Positions 8,791 to 16,838 of a stretch of DNA of 64,000 bases are shown piece by piece. The first letter of the stretch is position 1, and the number at the start of each line of letters is the position of its first letter. This DNA is from an uncultured Flavobacteriaceae bacterium (lineage in GTDB: Bacteria > Bacteroidota > Bacteroidia > Flavobacteriales > Flavobacteriaceae). A program made the translations under genes and the position numbers. The stretch covers positions 558,001 through 622,000 of the forward strand of contig CANLQD010000002.1 in assembly GCA_947493175.1 (NCBI GenBank), in the 5' to 3' direction. Below the pieces are notes generated by a model. The model had not been told where the DNA came from, made no database searches, and saw only the letters and a list, made by a program, of their open reading frames with translations.

Positions 8791-8813
8791 ATTCTAACAG
8801 ATTCTGTTAGAAT
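8791..8813. promoter_or_regulatory. 23-base perfect palindrome between LytTR gene and lipopeptide gene
   Basis: ATTCTAACAG, 3 bases, CTGTTAGAAT: ten perfect pairs directly after the LytTR stop. No T run follows on either strand, which argues against a simple terminator. Each arm (TCTGTTAGA) fits 7 of 9 positions of the LytTR half-site pattern [TA][AC][CA]GTTN[AG][TG], but LytTR sites are usually direct repeats. Operator or RNA stem are both possible. Confidence 0.5.
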
Positions 8814-8879
8814 CCTCTCAAAACTGCATCATTTACCAGCTGATTTTTTTAAGTTTTCTTTCACAACTGCCCTTCATAG

Positions 8880-8887
8880 TACTTTAG
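8880..8887 (+). promoter_or_regulatory. weak -7 box of the lipopeptide gene
   Basis: TACTTTAG fits TAnnTTTG at all fixed positions but one. A TTTC lies 17 bases upstream as a possible -33 element. The start codon is at 8927. Tentative. Confidence 0.3.
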
Positions 8888-8926
8888 CAGTGAATAAAAA
8901 AACAATCCCCTAAAACCTAATTTATT

Positions 8927-9091
8927 ATGAAAAAAGTAGTTTTGATTGCAGCAGTAGTTTTGATGAGTGTTGGAGTTTATTCTTGTGAAAAAGACAGCTC
9001 CGTGGAAGATACGCAAGCGCTATACGAAAACTTTGATGTTGATGCGACTGATGGTGAAGAAAGCAATACAGATGACCGAGGTAACAATTAA
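8927..9091 (+). CDS. 54-residue exported acidic lipopeptide, putative signal
   Basis: A start with a clean N-terminal signal: MKK, then a hydrophobic stretch VVLIAAVVLMSVGV, then YSC at residues 18-20, a probable lipobox or signal-peptidase site. The predicted mature part (20-54) is 35 residues with 12 acidic and 2 basic residues, containing DATDGEE and DDRGNN. No known domain. It is followed at once by a strong terminator and then by a TPR sensor kinase 61 bases downstream. I know small acidic exported peptides of this kind occur in Flavobacteriaceae, but not their function. A role as ligand of the kinase is inference from position only. Confidence 0.75.
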   Translation: MKKVVLIAAVVLMSVGVYSCEKDSSVEDTQALYENFDVDATDGEESNTDDRGNN

Positions 9092-9110
9092 ATCTTGGAA
9101 AATATAAAAA

Positions 9111-9141
9111 AAGCCCTAACGATATGTTAGGGCTTTTTTTT
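9111..9141 (+). terminator. strong rho-independent terminator after the lipopeptide gene
   Basis: AAGCCCTAAC, a 5-base loop and GTTAGGGCTT form ten perfect pairs, followed by a run of eight T (9134-9141). It sits only 11 bases before the start of the sensor kinase gene, so kinase expression must come from read-through or from a promoter overlapping the terminator. Confidence 0.88.
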
Positions 9142-9152
9142 ATCTTGGATAC

Positions 9153-11231
9153 ATGCAAATTAGGCAAAAACCAAACAAATTCTATTTCTTTTTAGTAATT
9201 GCTATACTAATATCGTGTAATACGAATTCCGAGAATAAGTCATCATTCGAAGGTTCCGCTAATGATAGTATCAGCGCAATAATAAAACAAAGTAAAGATT
9301 TACCTGCAAAGCAGCGTGAAATCGAACTAAATCGTGCTTTAAACCTGACCTTGGAACTAAAACAAGATTCAGTCAAAAATCGTTATCTCTCTGAGTTGTC
9401 CCTAGCTTATTTAAAATTGAAGGACTCTTTTAACTTTAGAAGGGCTAATTCTTCTTCAAGGGAAGTTGCCATAAGTTTAAATGACTCTGTTACATTGGCT
9501 GAAACCTATTGGGATTTAGGCTCTTTTTTCAAAACTGCCTCTGTCATGGATAGTGCCTACTACAACTACGCGCAAGCACAAAAAATATACTCTTCCTTAA
9601 AAAATGATTTTTATGTAGGAAGAATGATATATAACATGGCGGTTGTGCAAGCTAATGTTTATGACTACACTGGTAGCGAAATAAATACCATTAAAGCTAT
9701 TGAATTTCTTAAACCTCTAAAAAAATATAGGCAGCTTTATTTATGTTACAATCACCTAGCTGTAGTCACAAATAACTTGAAAAACTATGATGAGGCTATT
9801 GAGTATCATCAGAAAGCCCTTGAATATTTAGAAAGACTAGATGAAAGAAACACTTTAAGTCAAGCGACAAAAAATAATATCGGTGTAGTCTACCAAGAAA
9901 AGGGAAATCATCTTGAAGCTATAGAAAAGTTCCGAGAAGTTTTACAATTTGATAGTCTAAAAGTAAAAGACCCAAGGTTGTATGCAAAAACAATGAATAA
10001 TCTGGCATACAGCTTTGCCAAGTTAGGTAAGTCGGATGGATTACCTGGCTTGTTTCAAAAGGCAATAAGAATTCAAGACAGCATTGGAGATATTTCAGGA
10101 ATCTCCAGAAGTTACTACAGCTTAGGGGAGTTTTATCATTTGACAAATAACACAACTGAAGCGCTTAAAAGCATCAAAAAAGCAAGACGCCTTGCTGAAC
10201 AAAGTAGTAACAACAAACGAATTTTATCTTCGTTAGAATTTTTATCTCGGCTCGACCCTGCTAATGCCGTCAGCTACACCCAAGCCTATATAAAACTCAA
10301 CGACAGCCTACAACAAGAAGAACGAAAGGCACGAAACAAATTTGCCCGTATTCGTTTCGAGACCAACGAGACCTTGGAACAAAACCGGTTGTTAGCCCGC
10401 CAAAAACAGTTATGGACCGGTATTTCTATCGCTGTGGGCCTGTTGGCGATTGCCGCATTCCTATTTTTTGACCAACGGGCGAAAAACCAGAAACTGCGTT
10501 TTCAACAAGAACAGCAAGCGAGCAATGAAAAAATATTCCATTTAATGTTAGACCAGAAGCAAAAAGTGGAAGAAGGCAAAAAGATTGCCCAAAAACGAAT
10601 TTCCGAAGAATTGCACGATGGGGTGCAGGGCAGACTACAAGGTGCGCGCATGGTATTATTGGGCCTGAACAAGCGTACCACGCCCGAAGCCATTGCCGAG
10701 CGCTCAGAGGCTATAAAGGAGTTACAGGATATTCAGGAAGAAGTGAGAGCAATTTCCCACGAATTAAGTCATGCTGCTTATCAAAAAATACATAACTTTA
10801 TCAACACAATTAACGAATTGCTCGAAGGCATCAAAGCAAGTGCAAAGCTTGCATACACCTTTGAATACGATGAAAACGTGCCGTGGGACGAACTTAAGAG
10901 CGATATCAAGATCAACTTATATCGCATGGTTCAAGAGAGTCTCCAAAATTGTGTAAAGCATGCCAAAGCAGATCATGTAACGGTTCGTTTTGATGTAGCA
11001 CAAGAGTTGTTGAAAGTCTCCATTGCCGATAACGGTGCAGGCTTTGAGATCAAAAAAGGTAAAAAGGGAATCGGACTCCGAAACATCGCCTCAAGAATTG
11101 AAAAAATCGGTGGGCATTGGGATATTGAAAGTACCGTCGGTAAGGGAACCACGGTATACTTTTCGATTCCTGTAGCGTTATCGGATGGAGAGCAAACTGA
11201 AAATACGGAAAAAGAACTTCAAGAATCGTAA
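9153..11231 (+). CDS. TPR sensor histidine kinase (HisKA_3 type)
   Basis: 692 residues. A lipobox (ILISC, Cys22) starts the exported part. Residues about 75-385 are TPR-like helical repeats; the clearest is KNYDEAIEYHQKALEYLERL. A coiled coil leads to a membrane segment at 421-439. HisKA_3 follows with the phospho-acceptor His488 in EELHDGVQ. The HATPase domain has NLYRMVQESLQNCVKHA, DNGAGF and KGIGLRNI. The kinase stop overlaps the next start by one base (TAATG), so the response regulator is its partner. The sensor half is about 34-35% G+C and the rest about 44% (hand count), breaking near 10,250. The ligand is unknown. Confidence 0.93.
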   Translation: MQIRQKPNKFYFFLVIAILISCNTNSENKSSFEGSANDSISAIIKQSKDLPAKQREIELNRALNLTLELKQDSVKNRYLSELSLAYLKLKDSFNFRRANSSSREVAISLNDSVTLAETYWDLGSFFKTASVMDSAYYNYAQAQKIYSSLKNDFYVGRMIYNMAVVQANVYDYTGSEINTIKAIEFLKPLKKYRQLYLCYNHLAVVTNNLKNYDEAIEYHQKALEYLERLDERNTLSQATKNNIGVVYQEKGNHLEAIEKFREVLQFDSLKVKDPRLYAKTMNNLAYSFAKLGKSDGLPGLFQKAIRIQDSIGDISGISRSYYSLGEFYHLTNNTTEALKSIKKARRLAEQSSNNKRILSSLEFLSRLDPANAVSYTQAYIKLNDSLQQEERKARNKFARIRFETNETLEQNRLLARQKQLWTGISIAVGLLAIAAFLFFDQRAKNQKLRFQQEQQASNEKIFHLMLDQKQKVEEGKKIAQKRISEELHDGVQGRLQGARMVLLGLNKRTTPEAIAERSEAIKELQDIQEEVRAISHELSHAAYQKIHNFINTINELLEGIKASAKLAYTFEYDENVPWDELKSDIKINLYRMVQESLQNCVKHAKADHVTVRFDVAQELLKVSIADNGAGFEIKKGKKGIGLRNIASRIEKIGGHWDIESTVGKGTTVYFSIPVALSDGEQTENTEKELQES

Positions 11232-11908
11232 TGAATATGGACGACGTAGTAACGGTCTTATCGGTAGACGACCATAAAATGACCGCCTTGGGCTACAAGT
11301 ATATCTTGGAAGACGCTGTCTTCGATGGTTATAGTGTACGGGTCGAGGTGGCCAATGGCTATTTAGAAGGTGAGAAAAGAATCAAAGATGCCGAAGGCAC
11401 CAAGCGTTATAACATCGTCTTACTCGATATTCAACTATTCCCGGCAGAAGCAAAGGATCCTAGAACCGGGCAAGATCTTGGCAAATTGGCTAGAAAACTG
11501 ATTCCGGAAAGTAAGGTAGTGTTCATGTCCTCTTTCAGCGATAGCTTTCGTATCAACAGTATCTGCCAAGCAGTAAACCCCGACGGGTATCTGGTAAAAT
11601 CCGAAATAGACGAACTATCCTTAATCGATATGGTTAAAACGGTCATTACGGCACCTCCCTATTATACCCATTTGGCATTAGTGGCGGTACGAAAGAACAT
11701 GTCCCAGACATTTAAGGTAGACGAATATGACCAAGCTATTCTATATCAGTTATCAATAGGTAGAAAAACAAAGGATATGACATCGGTGATACCCCTTTCC
11801 CAAGCCACCATTGACAACCGAAAAAGAGCCTTAAAACATAACTTCGGCGTACAGGACAAAAACGACTTGGCACTCATCGAAGAGGCCCGTATTAGGGGTT
11901 TTATCTAA
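11231..11908 (+). CDS. response regulator with divergent LuxR-type HTH
   Basis: 225 residues. The receiver (about 7-140) has Asp13/Asp14, phospho-acceptor Asp66 in NIVLLDIQ, Ser100 and Lys123 in GYLVKSE, so it is competent for phosphorylation. A loop after Asp66 is longer than usual. The C-terminal region (about 160-225) has the LuxR/GerE pattern: LSIGRKTKDM, then PLSQATIDNRKRALKHNFG. It is diverged from the usual consensus. It starts on the kinase stop and so is translationally coupled to it. A weak AT-rich terminator follows at 11939. Target genes unknown; the lipopeptide and the gene at 12032 are natural candidates. Confidence 0.9.
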   Translation: MNMDDVVTVLSVDDHKMTALGYKYILEDAVFDGYSVRVEVANGYLEGEKRIKDAEGTKRYNIVLLDIQLFPAEAKDPRTGQDLGKLARKLIPESKVVFMSSFSDSFRINSICQAVNPDGYLVKSEIDELSLIDMVKTVITAPPYYTHLALVAVRKNMSQTFKVDEYDQAILYQLSIGRKTKDMTSVIPLSQATIDNRKRALKHNFGVQDKNDLALIEEARIRGFI

Positions 11909-11938
11909 AAAATTCGACAAAAGAGGTCAAATCGGGGA

Positions 11939-11964
11939 AAAAACCTAATTTTTCTAAGGTTTTT
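11939..11964 (+). terminator. AT-rich hairpin after the response regulator
   Basis: AAAAACCT and AGGTTTTT pair perfectly over a 10-base loop, the right arm ending in five T. The stem is weak (three G-C pairs), so termination may be partial. Confidence 0.5.
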
Positions 11965-11991
11965 CTATAATAGGCCAAAACAATTAACGGC

Positions 11992-11999
11992 TAACTTTG
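11992..11999 (+). promoter_or_regulatory. candidate -7 box of the 12,032 gene
   Basis: TAACTTTG, a perfect TAnnTTTG, 33 bases before the ATG at 12032 and after the preceding hairpin. No convincing -33 element. Confidence 0.42.
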
Positions 12000-12031
12000 A
12001 ACGTTAGAGAATCCTAAAACTCCGACCGACG

Positions 12032-12712
12032 ATGCCGTTACATTTAGACAATTTCAGAAACCAACCCCCCATAACCGTTATCAAGGATACGGACATTGCT
12101 GGGCTGTCCGATTTTAAAAGAAAGTTAGAACGTCTTTTTTTCTCAAAAGTAGTCATACGAAACAGTGCCACCGATGGCCAGATCGTAAAACTGGTCGTTG
12201 AAATTTCCTGTAATTTTGATTTGGCAGAAGGCCTTGTCAATTTAGACCAAGGTATTTGGGCACAAGCAAAGAAAAGTGCGGAACATGTTTTTCGGGATTC
12301 CAAATTCTTCAATCTGGTCAATGATTTAAGAGAGCAAAACGATTTTGCGATCGATGTGGAAGAGTTCTCCATAGTTTTTAACGATTGTAATGTAATCGTC
12401 AATAAAATTTATGATGGAAGTATCCCTGAGCAACTCGATGCTATTTTGACCAAATTATCGGCCCATTTTGTTCACCTTGCCAAAGATGAAATAGAACTTC
12501 CTTTCGAAGTCTTTATACCCATTTTCGAGGAACAAAAGAAATCTGGGGATATTGAAAGTACCGTACCGATGAATTCGGAAAAAGACCAACTCACTAGAAA
12601 AGATTACTTTAATTTTTGGGGTCTTTACTTCTATTCCGAAGATGACGGATTGATATATACCCTAGAAAGCAAGTCTATTTCCTCCGGCGAGCTCAATATG
12701 CTGAACGAGTAG
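12032..12712 (+). CDS. conserved-looking protein of unknown function
   Basis: 226 residues, not recognised. It has no signal peptide or membrane segment, so it should be cytoplasmic. The sequence alternates predicted strands (KVVIRNSA, IVKLVVEISCNF) with helices and has an acidic C-terminus containing FWGLYFYSEDDG. It has a -7 box of its own, so it is probably separate from the two-component operon upstream. It converges on glyA with a 38-base gap. The reading frame is long, of normal composition and has a plausible start, so I accept it as a gene. No function is offered. Confidence 0.7.
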   Translation: MPLHLDNFRNQPPITVIKDTDIAGLSDFKRKLERLFFSKVVIRNSATDGQIVKLVVEISCNFDLAEGLVNLDQGIWAQAKKSAEHVFRDSKFFNLVNDLREQNDFAIDVEEFSIVFNDCNVIVNKIYDGSIPEQLDAILTKLSAHFVHLAKDEIELPFEVFIPIFEEQKKSGDIESTVPMNSEKDQLTRKDYFNFWGLYFYSEDDGLIYTLESKSISSGELNMLNE

Positions 12713-12750
12713 TTCCCCCTTTCATTTTTTTTTAAACCTTACTAGCCAGA

Positions 12751-14025
12751 CTAGGCGTAGAATAGGTCGCGGCCTTGCATTAAACTATTTACTTCCGATT
12801 TAACCGCTGCTATTTTTTCTTCGTCATTGAAGTTGGTCAATACCCGGTCTACCAAATCCACAATAGTCGCCATATCGGCTTCCTTTAATCCTCGTGTGGT
12901 AATGGCAGCCGTACCGAAACGAATACCCGAAGTAACAAATGGGGATTTGTCATCAAATGGCACCATATTTTTATTGGCCGTAATATCTGCCTTTACCAAA
13001 GCCGCCTCGGCTTCTTTACCAGAAATGTTCTTGTTGCGAAGATCAATGAGCATCATATGGTTATCGGTACCCCCAGAAATAATGTGATAGTCCTTTGCCA
13101 CAAATGCAGAAGCCATTGCAGCTGCATTTTTCTTTACTTGTAGCATGTAATGCAGAAAATCATCGGAAAGTGCCTCCCCAAAAGCAATGGCCTTGGCCGC
13201 AATGATATGTTCCAACGGCCCTCCTTGATTACCTGGAAAGACCGCTAGGTTCAAAAGTGCCGACATTTTACGCAATTTGCCATTTTTTAGTGTAATCCCA
13301 AATGGATTGTCAAAGTCCTCCCCCATTAAAATGAGTCCGCCTCTTGGTCCACGCAGGGTTTTGTGAGTCGTAGTGGTCACAATATGACAATGCGGTATGG
13401 GGTCGTTCAAGATACCTTTTGCGATCAAACCCGAAGGGTGGGAAATATCGGCAAGCAACAATGCACCGACACTATCGGCTATTTCCCGGAATCTTTTAAA
13501 ATTCATATCCCTTGAATAGGCAGAAGCACCGGCAATGATCATCTTTGGTTGCTCACGTTCTGCTATTTCCTGAATGGTATCGTAGTTCAATAATCCGGTC
13601 TTTTCTTCCACCCCATAAAAGACAGGACGATACAGCCGCCCGGAAAAATTAACCGGTGAGCCATGTGTCAAATGTCCGCCATGGGCCAAATCGAAGCCTA
13701 AAATGGTATCACCGGGTTGCAAACACGCATGATATACCGAGGCATTGGCCTGGGAACCCGAATGGGGCTGTACGTTTGCATAAGCGGCACCAAACAGTTC
13801 TTTTGCGCGATCAATAGCAAGTTGCTCAACTTGATCGACAATCTCGCACCCACCGTAATATCGTTTTCCAGGATATCCTTCGGCATATTTATTGGTTAAG
13901 ACCGAACCGGCGGCCTCCATTACTTGGGGGCTTGTGAAATTCTCAGAAGCAATGAGTTCTATACCATTGGTTTGGCGTGCTTTTTCGGCCGCTATTAGGT
14001 CAAAAATTTGATTGTCGCGTTGCAT
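12751..14025 (-). CDS. glyA: serine hydroxymethyltransferase
   Basis: 424 residues from the ATG at 14025; a GTG two codons earlier is less likely. Interconverts serine and glycine with tetrahydrofolate, using pyridoxal phosphate, in the cytoplasm. Seen: [15 protein letters not shown] near the N-terminus, [20 protein letters not shown], and the PLP-binding [14 protein letters not shown] with the Schiff-base Lys at about residue 222. The length is normal. It is divergent from fahA, with a palindrome and two oppositely oriented -7 boxes between them. Confidence 0.97.
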   Translation of the reverse strand: MQRDNQIFDLIAAEKARQTNGIELIASENFTSPQVMEAAGSVLTNKYAEGYPGKRYYGGCEIVDQVEQLAIDRAKELFGAAYANVQPHSGSQANASVYHACLQPGDTILGFDLAHGGHLTHGSPVNFSGRLYRPVFYGVEEKTGLLNYDTIQEIAEREQPKMIIAGASAYSRDMNFKRFREIADSVGALLLADISHPSGLIAKGILNDPIPHCHIVTTTTHKTLRGPRGGLILMGEDFDNPFGITLKNGKLRKMSALLNLAVFPGNQGGPLEHIIAAKAIAFGEALSDDFLHYMLQVKKNAAAMASAFVAKDYHIISGGTDNHMMLIDLRNKNISGKEAEAALVKADITANKNMVPFDDKSPFVTSGIRFGTAAITTRGLKEADMATIVDLVDRVLTNFNDEEKIAAVKSEVNSLMQGRDLFYA

Positions 14026-14051
14026 AATCACTGTTTGTGTTAAATGAATGG

Positions 14052-14059
14052 CAAAAATA
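14052..14059 (-). promoter_or_regulatory. -7 box of glyA
   Basis: Reads TATTTTTG on the minus strand, 26 bases before the glyA ATG. A TTGAC on the same strand lies 15 bases upstream, inside the palindrome, closer than the usual -33 spacing. Confidence 0.5.
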
Positions 14060-14061
14060 CG

Positions 14062-14079
14062 AATTGACCGCTGTCAATT
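14062..14079. promoter_or_regulatory. 18-base palindrome in the glyA-fahA divergent promoter
   Basis: AATTGAC, CGCT, GTCAATT: seven perfect pairs around a 4-base centre, placed between the glyA and fahA -7 boxes. It offers a TTGAC to each strand, so it may be an operator, overlapping -33 elements, or both. Confidence 0.5.
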
Positions 14080-14091
14080 ACTATAAAATAA

Positions 14092-14099
14092 TATATTTG
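14092..14099 (+). promoter_or_regulatory. -7 box of fahA
   Basis: TATATTTG, a perfect TAnnTTTG, 38 bases before the fahA ATG at 14137. Confidence 0.5.
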
Positions 14100-14136
14100 A
14101 GAAGGATTTTATTAAACAATAATTAACAATTCACCT

Positions 14137-15423
14137 ATGCCCCATACTACCAATAATCCGGCTAAAAGAACATGGTTGTCCGTTCCGGAGAACTCTGATT
14201 TTCCCATTCAAAATATTCCCTTCGGAGTCTTTCTCACCCGAGATGATATCATTACGATCGGCACCCGTATCGGTGACTATGCTATTGATCTGGGTGCCTT
14301 GCACCAACTAGGTTATTTCGAAGGCATTCCTTTAACCGATGATATTTTTTTGCAGGACAGCCTGAACGATTTTATTTCAGACGGAAAAAAAACATGGCGT
14401 CTGGTACGTAACAGAATCAGTGACATCTTTGATAGCAACAATAAAGATCTTCAAGAAAATGAGGAGCACAAAAAAATCGTACTCTTTTCATTGGAAGAGA
14501 TCGAGATGCAATTGCCGGTGCAAATCGGAGATTATACCGACTTCTATTCAAGTAAAGAACATGCGACCAATGTGGGTAGCATGTTTCGGGATCCGGACAA
14601 GGCCCTACTTCCCAATTGGCTGCACATTCCGGTAGGATATCACGGTCGTAGCTCTACCATTGTTCCCAGCGGCACCCCTATTCGAAGACCTATGGGCCAG
14701 ACCATGCCCAAAGGGGCGGACACTCCGGTCTTCGGCCCATCAAAACGGGTCGATTTTGAACTGGAAATGGCTTTTATCACGACCGATGCCAATGTGTTGG
14801 GAGAACCGGTACCCATAGAAGAGGCAGAGGACTATATTTTCGGCATGGTGCTTTTCAATGATTGGAGCGCTAGGGACATCCAAAAATGGGAGTATGTACC
14901 TTTAGGACCGTTTTTGGCCAAGAACTTTGCATCGACCATTTCTCCTTGGATCGTTACTATGGATGCGTTGGAACCTTATCGGGTCGATAGTCCCAAACAA
15001 GATCCTACGCCCCTCCCCTATTTACAGCAAACCGGCCAACACAGTTTTGATATTCATTTAGAGGTAGCCATCGCTCCCGAAGACACTATCCCGACCACCG
15101 TGAGTCGTTCCAATTTCAAGTATATGTATTGGACCATGGCACAACAACTAACACACCACACCATTAACGGTTGTAAAATTAATAGTGGGGATCTGTTGGG
15201 AAGCGGTACCATTTCGGGTCCCACACCGGAATCCTACGGCTCTATGCTAGAGCTTGCATGGCAAGGTACCAAACCGGTCGCATTGCAAGACGGCAGTAAA
15301 CGCGTTTTTATAGAGGACAACGATACCGTGATTATGAAGGGTTATTGTCAAAAAGAGGGTGTTCGCATCGGTTTTGGGGAAGTAAGCACCAAGTTGTTGC
15401 CCACTTTTAAAAACAAGTCGTAA
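14137..15423 (+). CDS. fahA: fumarylacetoacetase
   Basis: 428 residues. Last step of tyrosine and phenylalanine degradation: cleaves fumarylacetoacetate to fumarate and acetoacetate. The N-terminal domain (about 10-120) contains FGVFLTRDD and GDYAIDLGAL. The catalytic domain has DFYSSKEHATNVGSMFR with the metal Asp and catalytic His, HIPVGYHGRSSTIVPSGTP, DFELEMAFI with metal Glu residues, and FNDWSARDIQKWEY. All expected residues seem present and the length is normal. It is divergent from glyA. The other genes of the pathway are not in this window. Confidence 0.96.
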   Translation: MPHTTNNPAKRTWLSVPENSDFPIQNIPFGVFLTRDDIITIGTRIGDYAIDLGALHQLGYFEGIPLTDDIFLQDSLNDFISDGKKTWRLVRNRISDIFDSNNKDLQENEEHKKIVLFSLEEIEMQLPVQIGDYTDFYSSKEHATNVGSMFRDPDKALLPNWLHIPVGYHGRSSTIVPSGTPIRRPMGQTMPKGADTPVFGPSKRVDFELEMAFITTDANVLGEPVPIEEAEDYIFGMVLFNDWSARDIQKWEYVPLGPFLAKNFASTISPWIVTMDALEPYRVDSPKQDPTPLPYLQQTGQHSFDIHLEVAIAPEDTIPTTVSRSNFKYMYWTMAQQLTHHTINGCKINSGDLLGSGTISGPTPESYGSMLELAWQGTKPVALQDGSKRVFIEDNDTVIMKGYCQKEGVRIGFGEVSTKLLPTFKNKS

Positions 15424-15457
15424 AATTGGGGTTATTCGGGTTCTACACCGAAAACAT

Positions 15458-15543
15458 ACGATAGTTCGTCGTTTTACGTTCTATAGCCACACCTTTTTGG
15501 CACAGCTGTTGAAAAGGTGTTTCGATAATCGTAAAACTATCGT
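15458..15543 (+). promoter_or_regulatory. structured leader with alternative pairings
   Basis: Four pairings fit in the 121 bases before the lipoprotein start. ACACCTTTT (15489-15497) pairs with AAAAGGTGT (15512-15520). The strand at 15530-15543 can pair as CGTAAAAC with GTTTTACG at 15471-15478, or as AACTATCGT with ACGATAGTT at 15458-15466, or locally as TATCG (15538-15542) with CGATA (15523-15527). These are mutually exclusive and end next to the ATG at 15545. No T run, so this is not a terminator. Confidence 0.4.
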
Positions 15544-15544
15544 C

Positions 15545-16732
15545 ATGAAAAAAGCACTACTTTTAGGAATTAGCTTGTTCTTAGTATTAGCTTGCGGAGG
15601 TGTTAAAAAAACACAGGAAGCCATTAACAGCGGTAACTATGGGAATGCCATAGATAAATCGCTTCGCAACCTGGTCGAGAATAAGACCAAAAAAGGCAAC
15701 CAGCCCTATATTCTCTTATTGGAGGAGGCCTATGCAAAAAATGTGGAGCGTGAGTTACAGCGTATCGCCTTTTTGGAAAAAGAGGAGAATCCGGCCAATT
15801 ACGAGGCTATCTACAACGGTTATAACAACCTGCATACCATTCAAGAGCGGGTTCGACCTTTGTTGCCCCTCTACATTGTGGAAGAAAACAGGGATGCCAA
15901 ATTTGCTTTTCAGAATTATGAAAACGATTTGTTGGACTCCAAAGATCAACTGTCGGAATATTTATATGATAACGCTTCCGATTTGCTTGAAAATGCCACC
16001 AACAAGCAGGATTATCGCAAAGCATACGATGATTTCACCTATCTGGACGAAATCAATCCAGGTTTCGAAGATACCAAACAGCGTATTGAGGAGGCCCATG
16101 CCAAAGGGTTGGATTACATCCGGGTGGCCATGGTCAACCAAACTGACCAGATCATTCCCGTAAGACTGCAGGAAGAGTTGTTGAACTTCAACACTTATGG
16201 TCTCGATGAATTGTGGACACGCTACCACACCAATCATTTGGGAAACATCAAATACGACTATGAAATGCAAGTGGCCCTACGGGAAATTAATATATCGCCC
16301 GAACAGGTGAATGAAAAGCAGATTATCAAAGAAAAGCAGATCAAGGACGGTTATACCTATGCCCGTGACAACGAAGGCAATATTGTTCGTGATAGTTTAG
16401 GAAACCGTATCAAAATAGACAGGTTTAAAACCGTTCGATGTGATTTCTACCAGTTTACGCAGTTCAAGACCGCACAGGTGGTAGGTAAGGTCCGTTTTAC
16501 AGATTTGAACACCAAACAGGAAATAAGCTCGTACCCTTTATCGAGCGAGTTTATCTTTGAGCATATTTATGCAAATTACGACGGGGACAAACGTGCGTTG
16601 GAAAATAACCTGGTCGCTCTTTTAGATTTGGCCGCGGTACCGTTCCCGACCAATGAGCAAATGGTATATGATGCAGGGGAGGATTTAAAATCGAGATTGA
16701 AAAACATTCTAACCCGGCAACGGTTTAATTAA
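15545..16732 (+). CDS. lipoprotein of unknown function, helical
   Basis: 395 residues from the ATG at 15545, chosen because it gives a clean lipoprotein signal, MKK followed by LLLGISLFLVLACGG with Cys at about 17; an earlier in-frame start would put the signal inside the protein. The first ~190 residues are predicted helical with TPR-like spacing (YRKAYDDFTYLDEINPGFE). The C-terminal half is strand-rich, containing FKTVRCDFYQFTQFK and SSYPLSSEFIFEH. I do not recognise the family; it looks like an envelope protein conserved among Flavobacteriia. Its leader can fold in several exclusive ways, so post-transcriptional control is possible. Confidence 0.8.
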   Translation: MKKALLLGISLFLVLACGGVKKTQEAINSGNYGNAIDKSLRNLVENKTKKGNQPYILLLEEAYAKNVERELQRIAFLEKEENPANYEAIYNGYNNLHTIQERVRPLLPLYIVEENRDAKFAFQNYENDLLDSKDQLSEYLYDNASDLLENATNKQDYRKAYDDFTYLDEINPGFEDTKQRIEEAHAKGLDYIRVAMVNQTDQIIPVRLQEELLNFNTYGLDELWTRYHTNHLGNIKYDYEMQVALREINISPEQVNEKQIIKEKQIKDGYTYARDNEGNIVRDSLGNRIKIDRFKTVRCDFYQFTQFKTAQVVGKVRFTDLNTKQEISSYPLSSEFIFEHIYANYDGDKRALENNLVALLDLAAVPFPTNEQMVYDAGEDLKSRLKNILTRQRFN

Positions 16733-16838
16733 ATCATGGGGAAGGCCGTTTAGAAGGTGAAACCTGTCCTGGTCGAACAATTCGGCTTGCAGCATTCGCT
16801 TTTTAGACGGTTTTTTAATTTTTAATATGGAAAGACGG

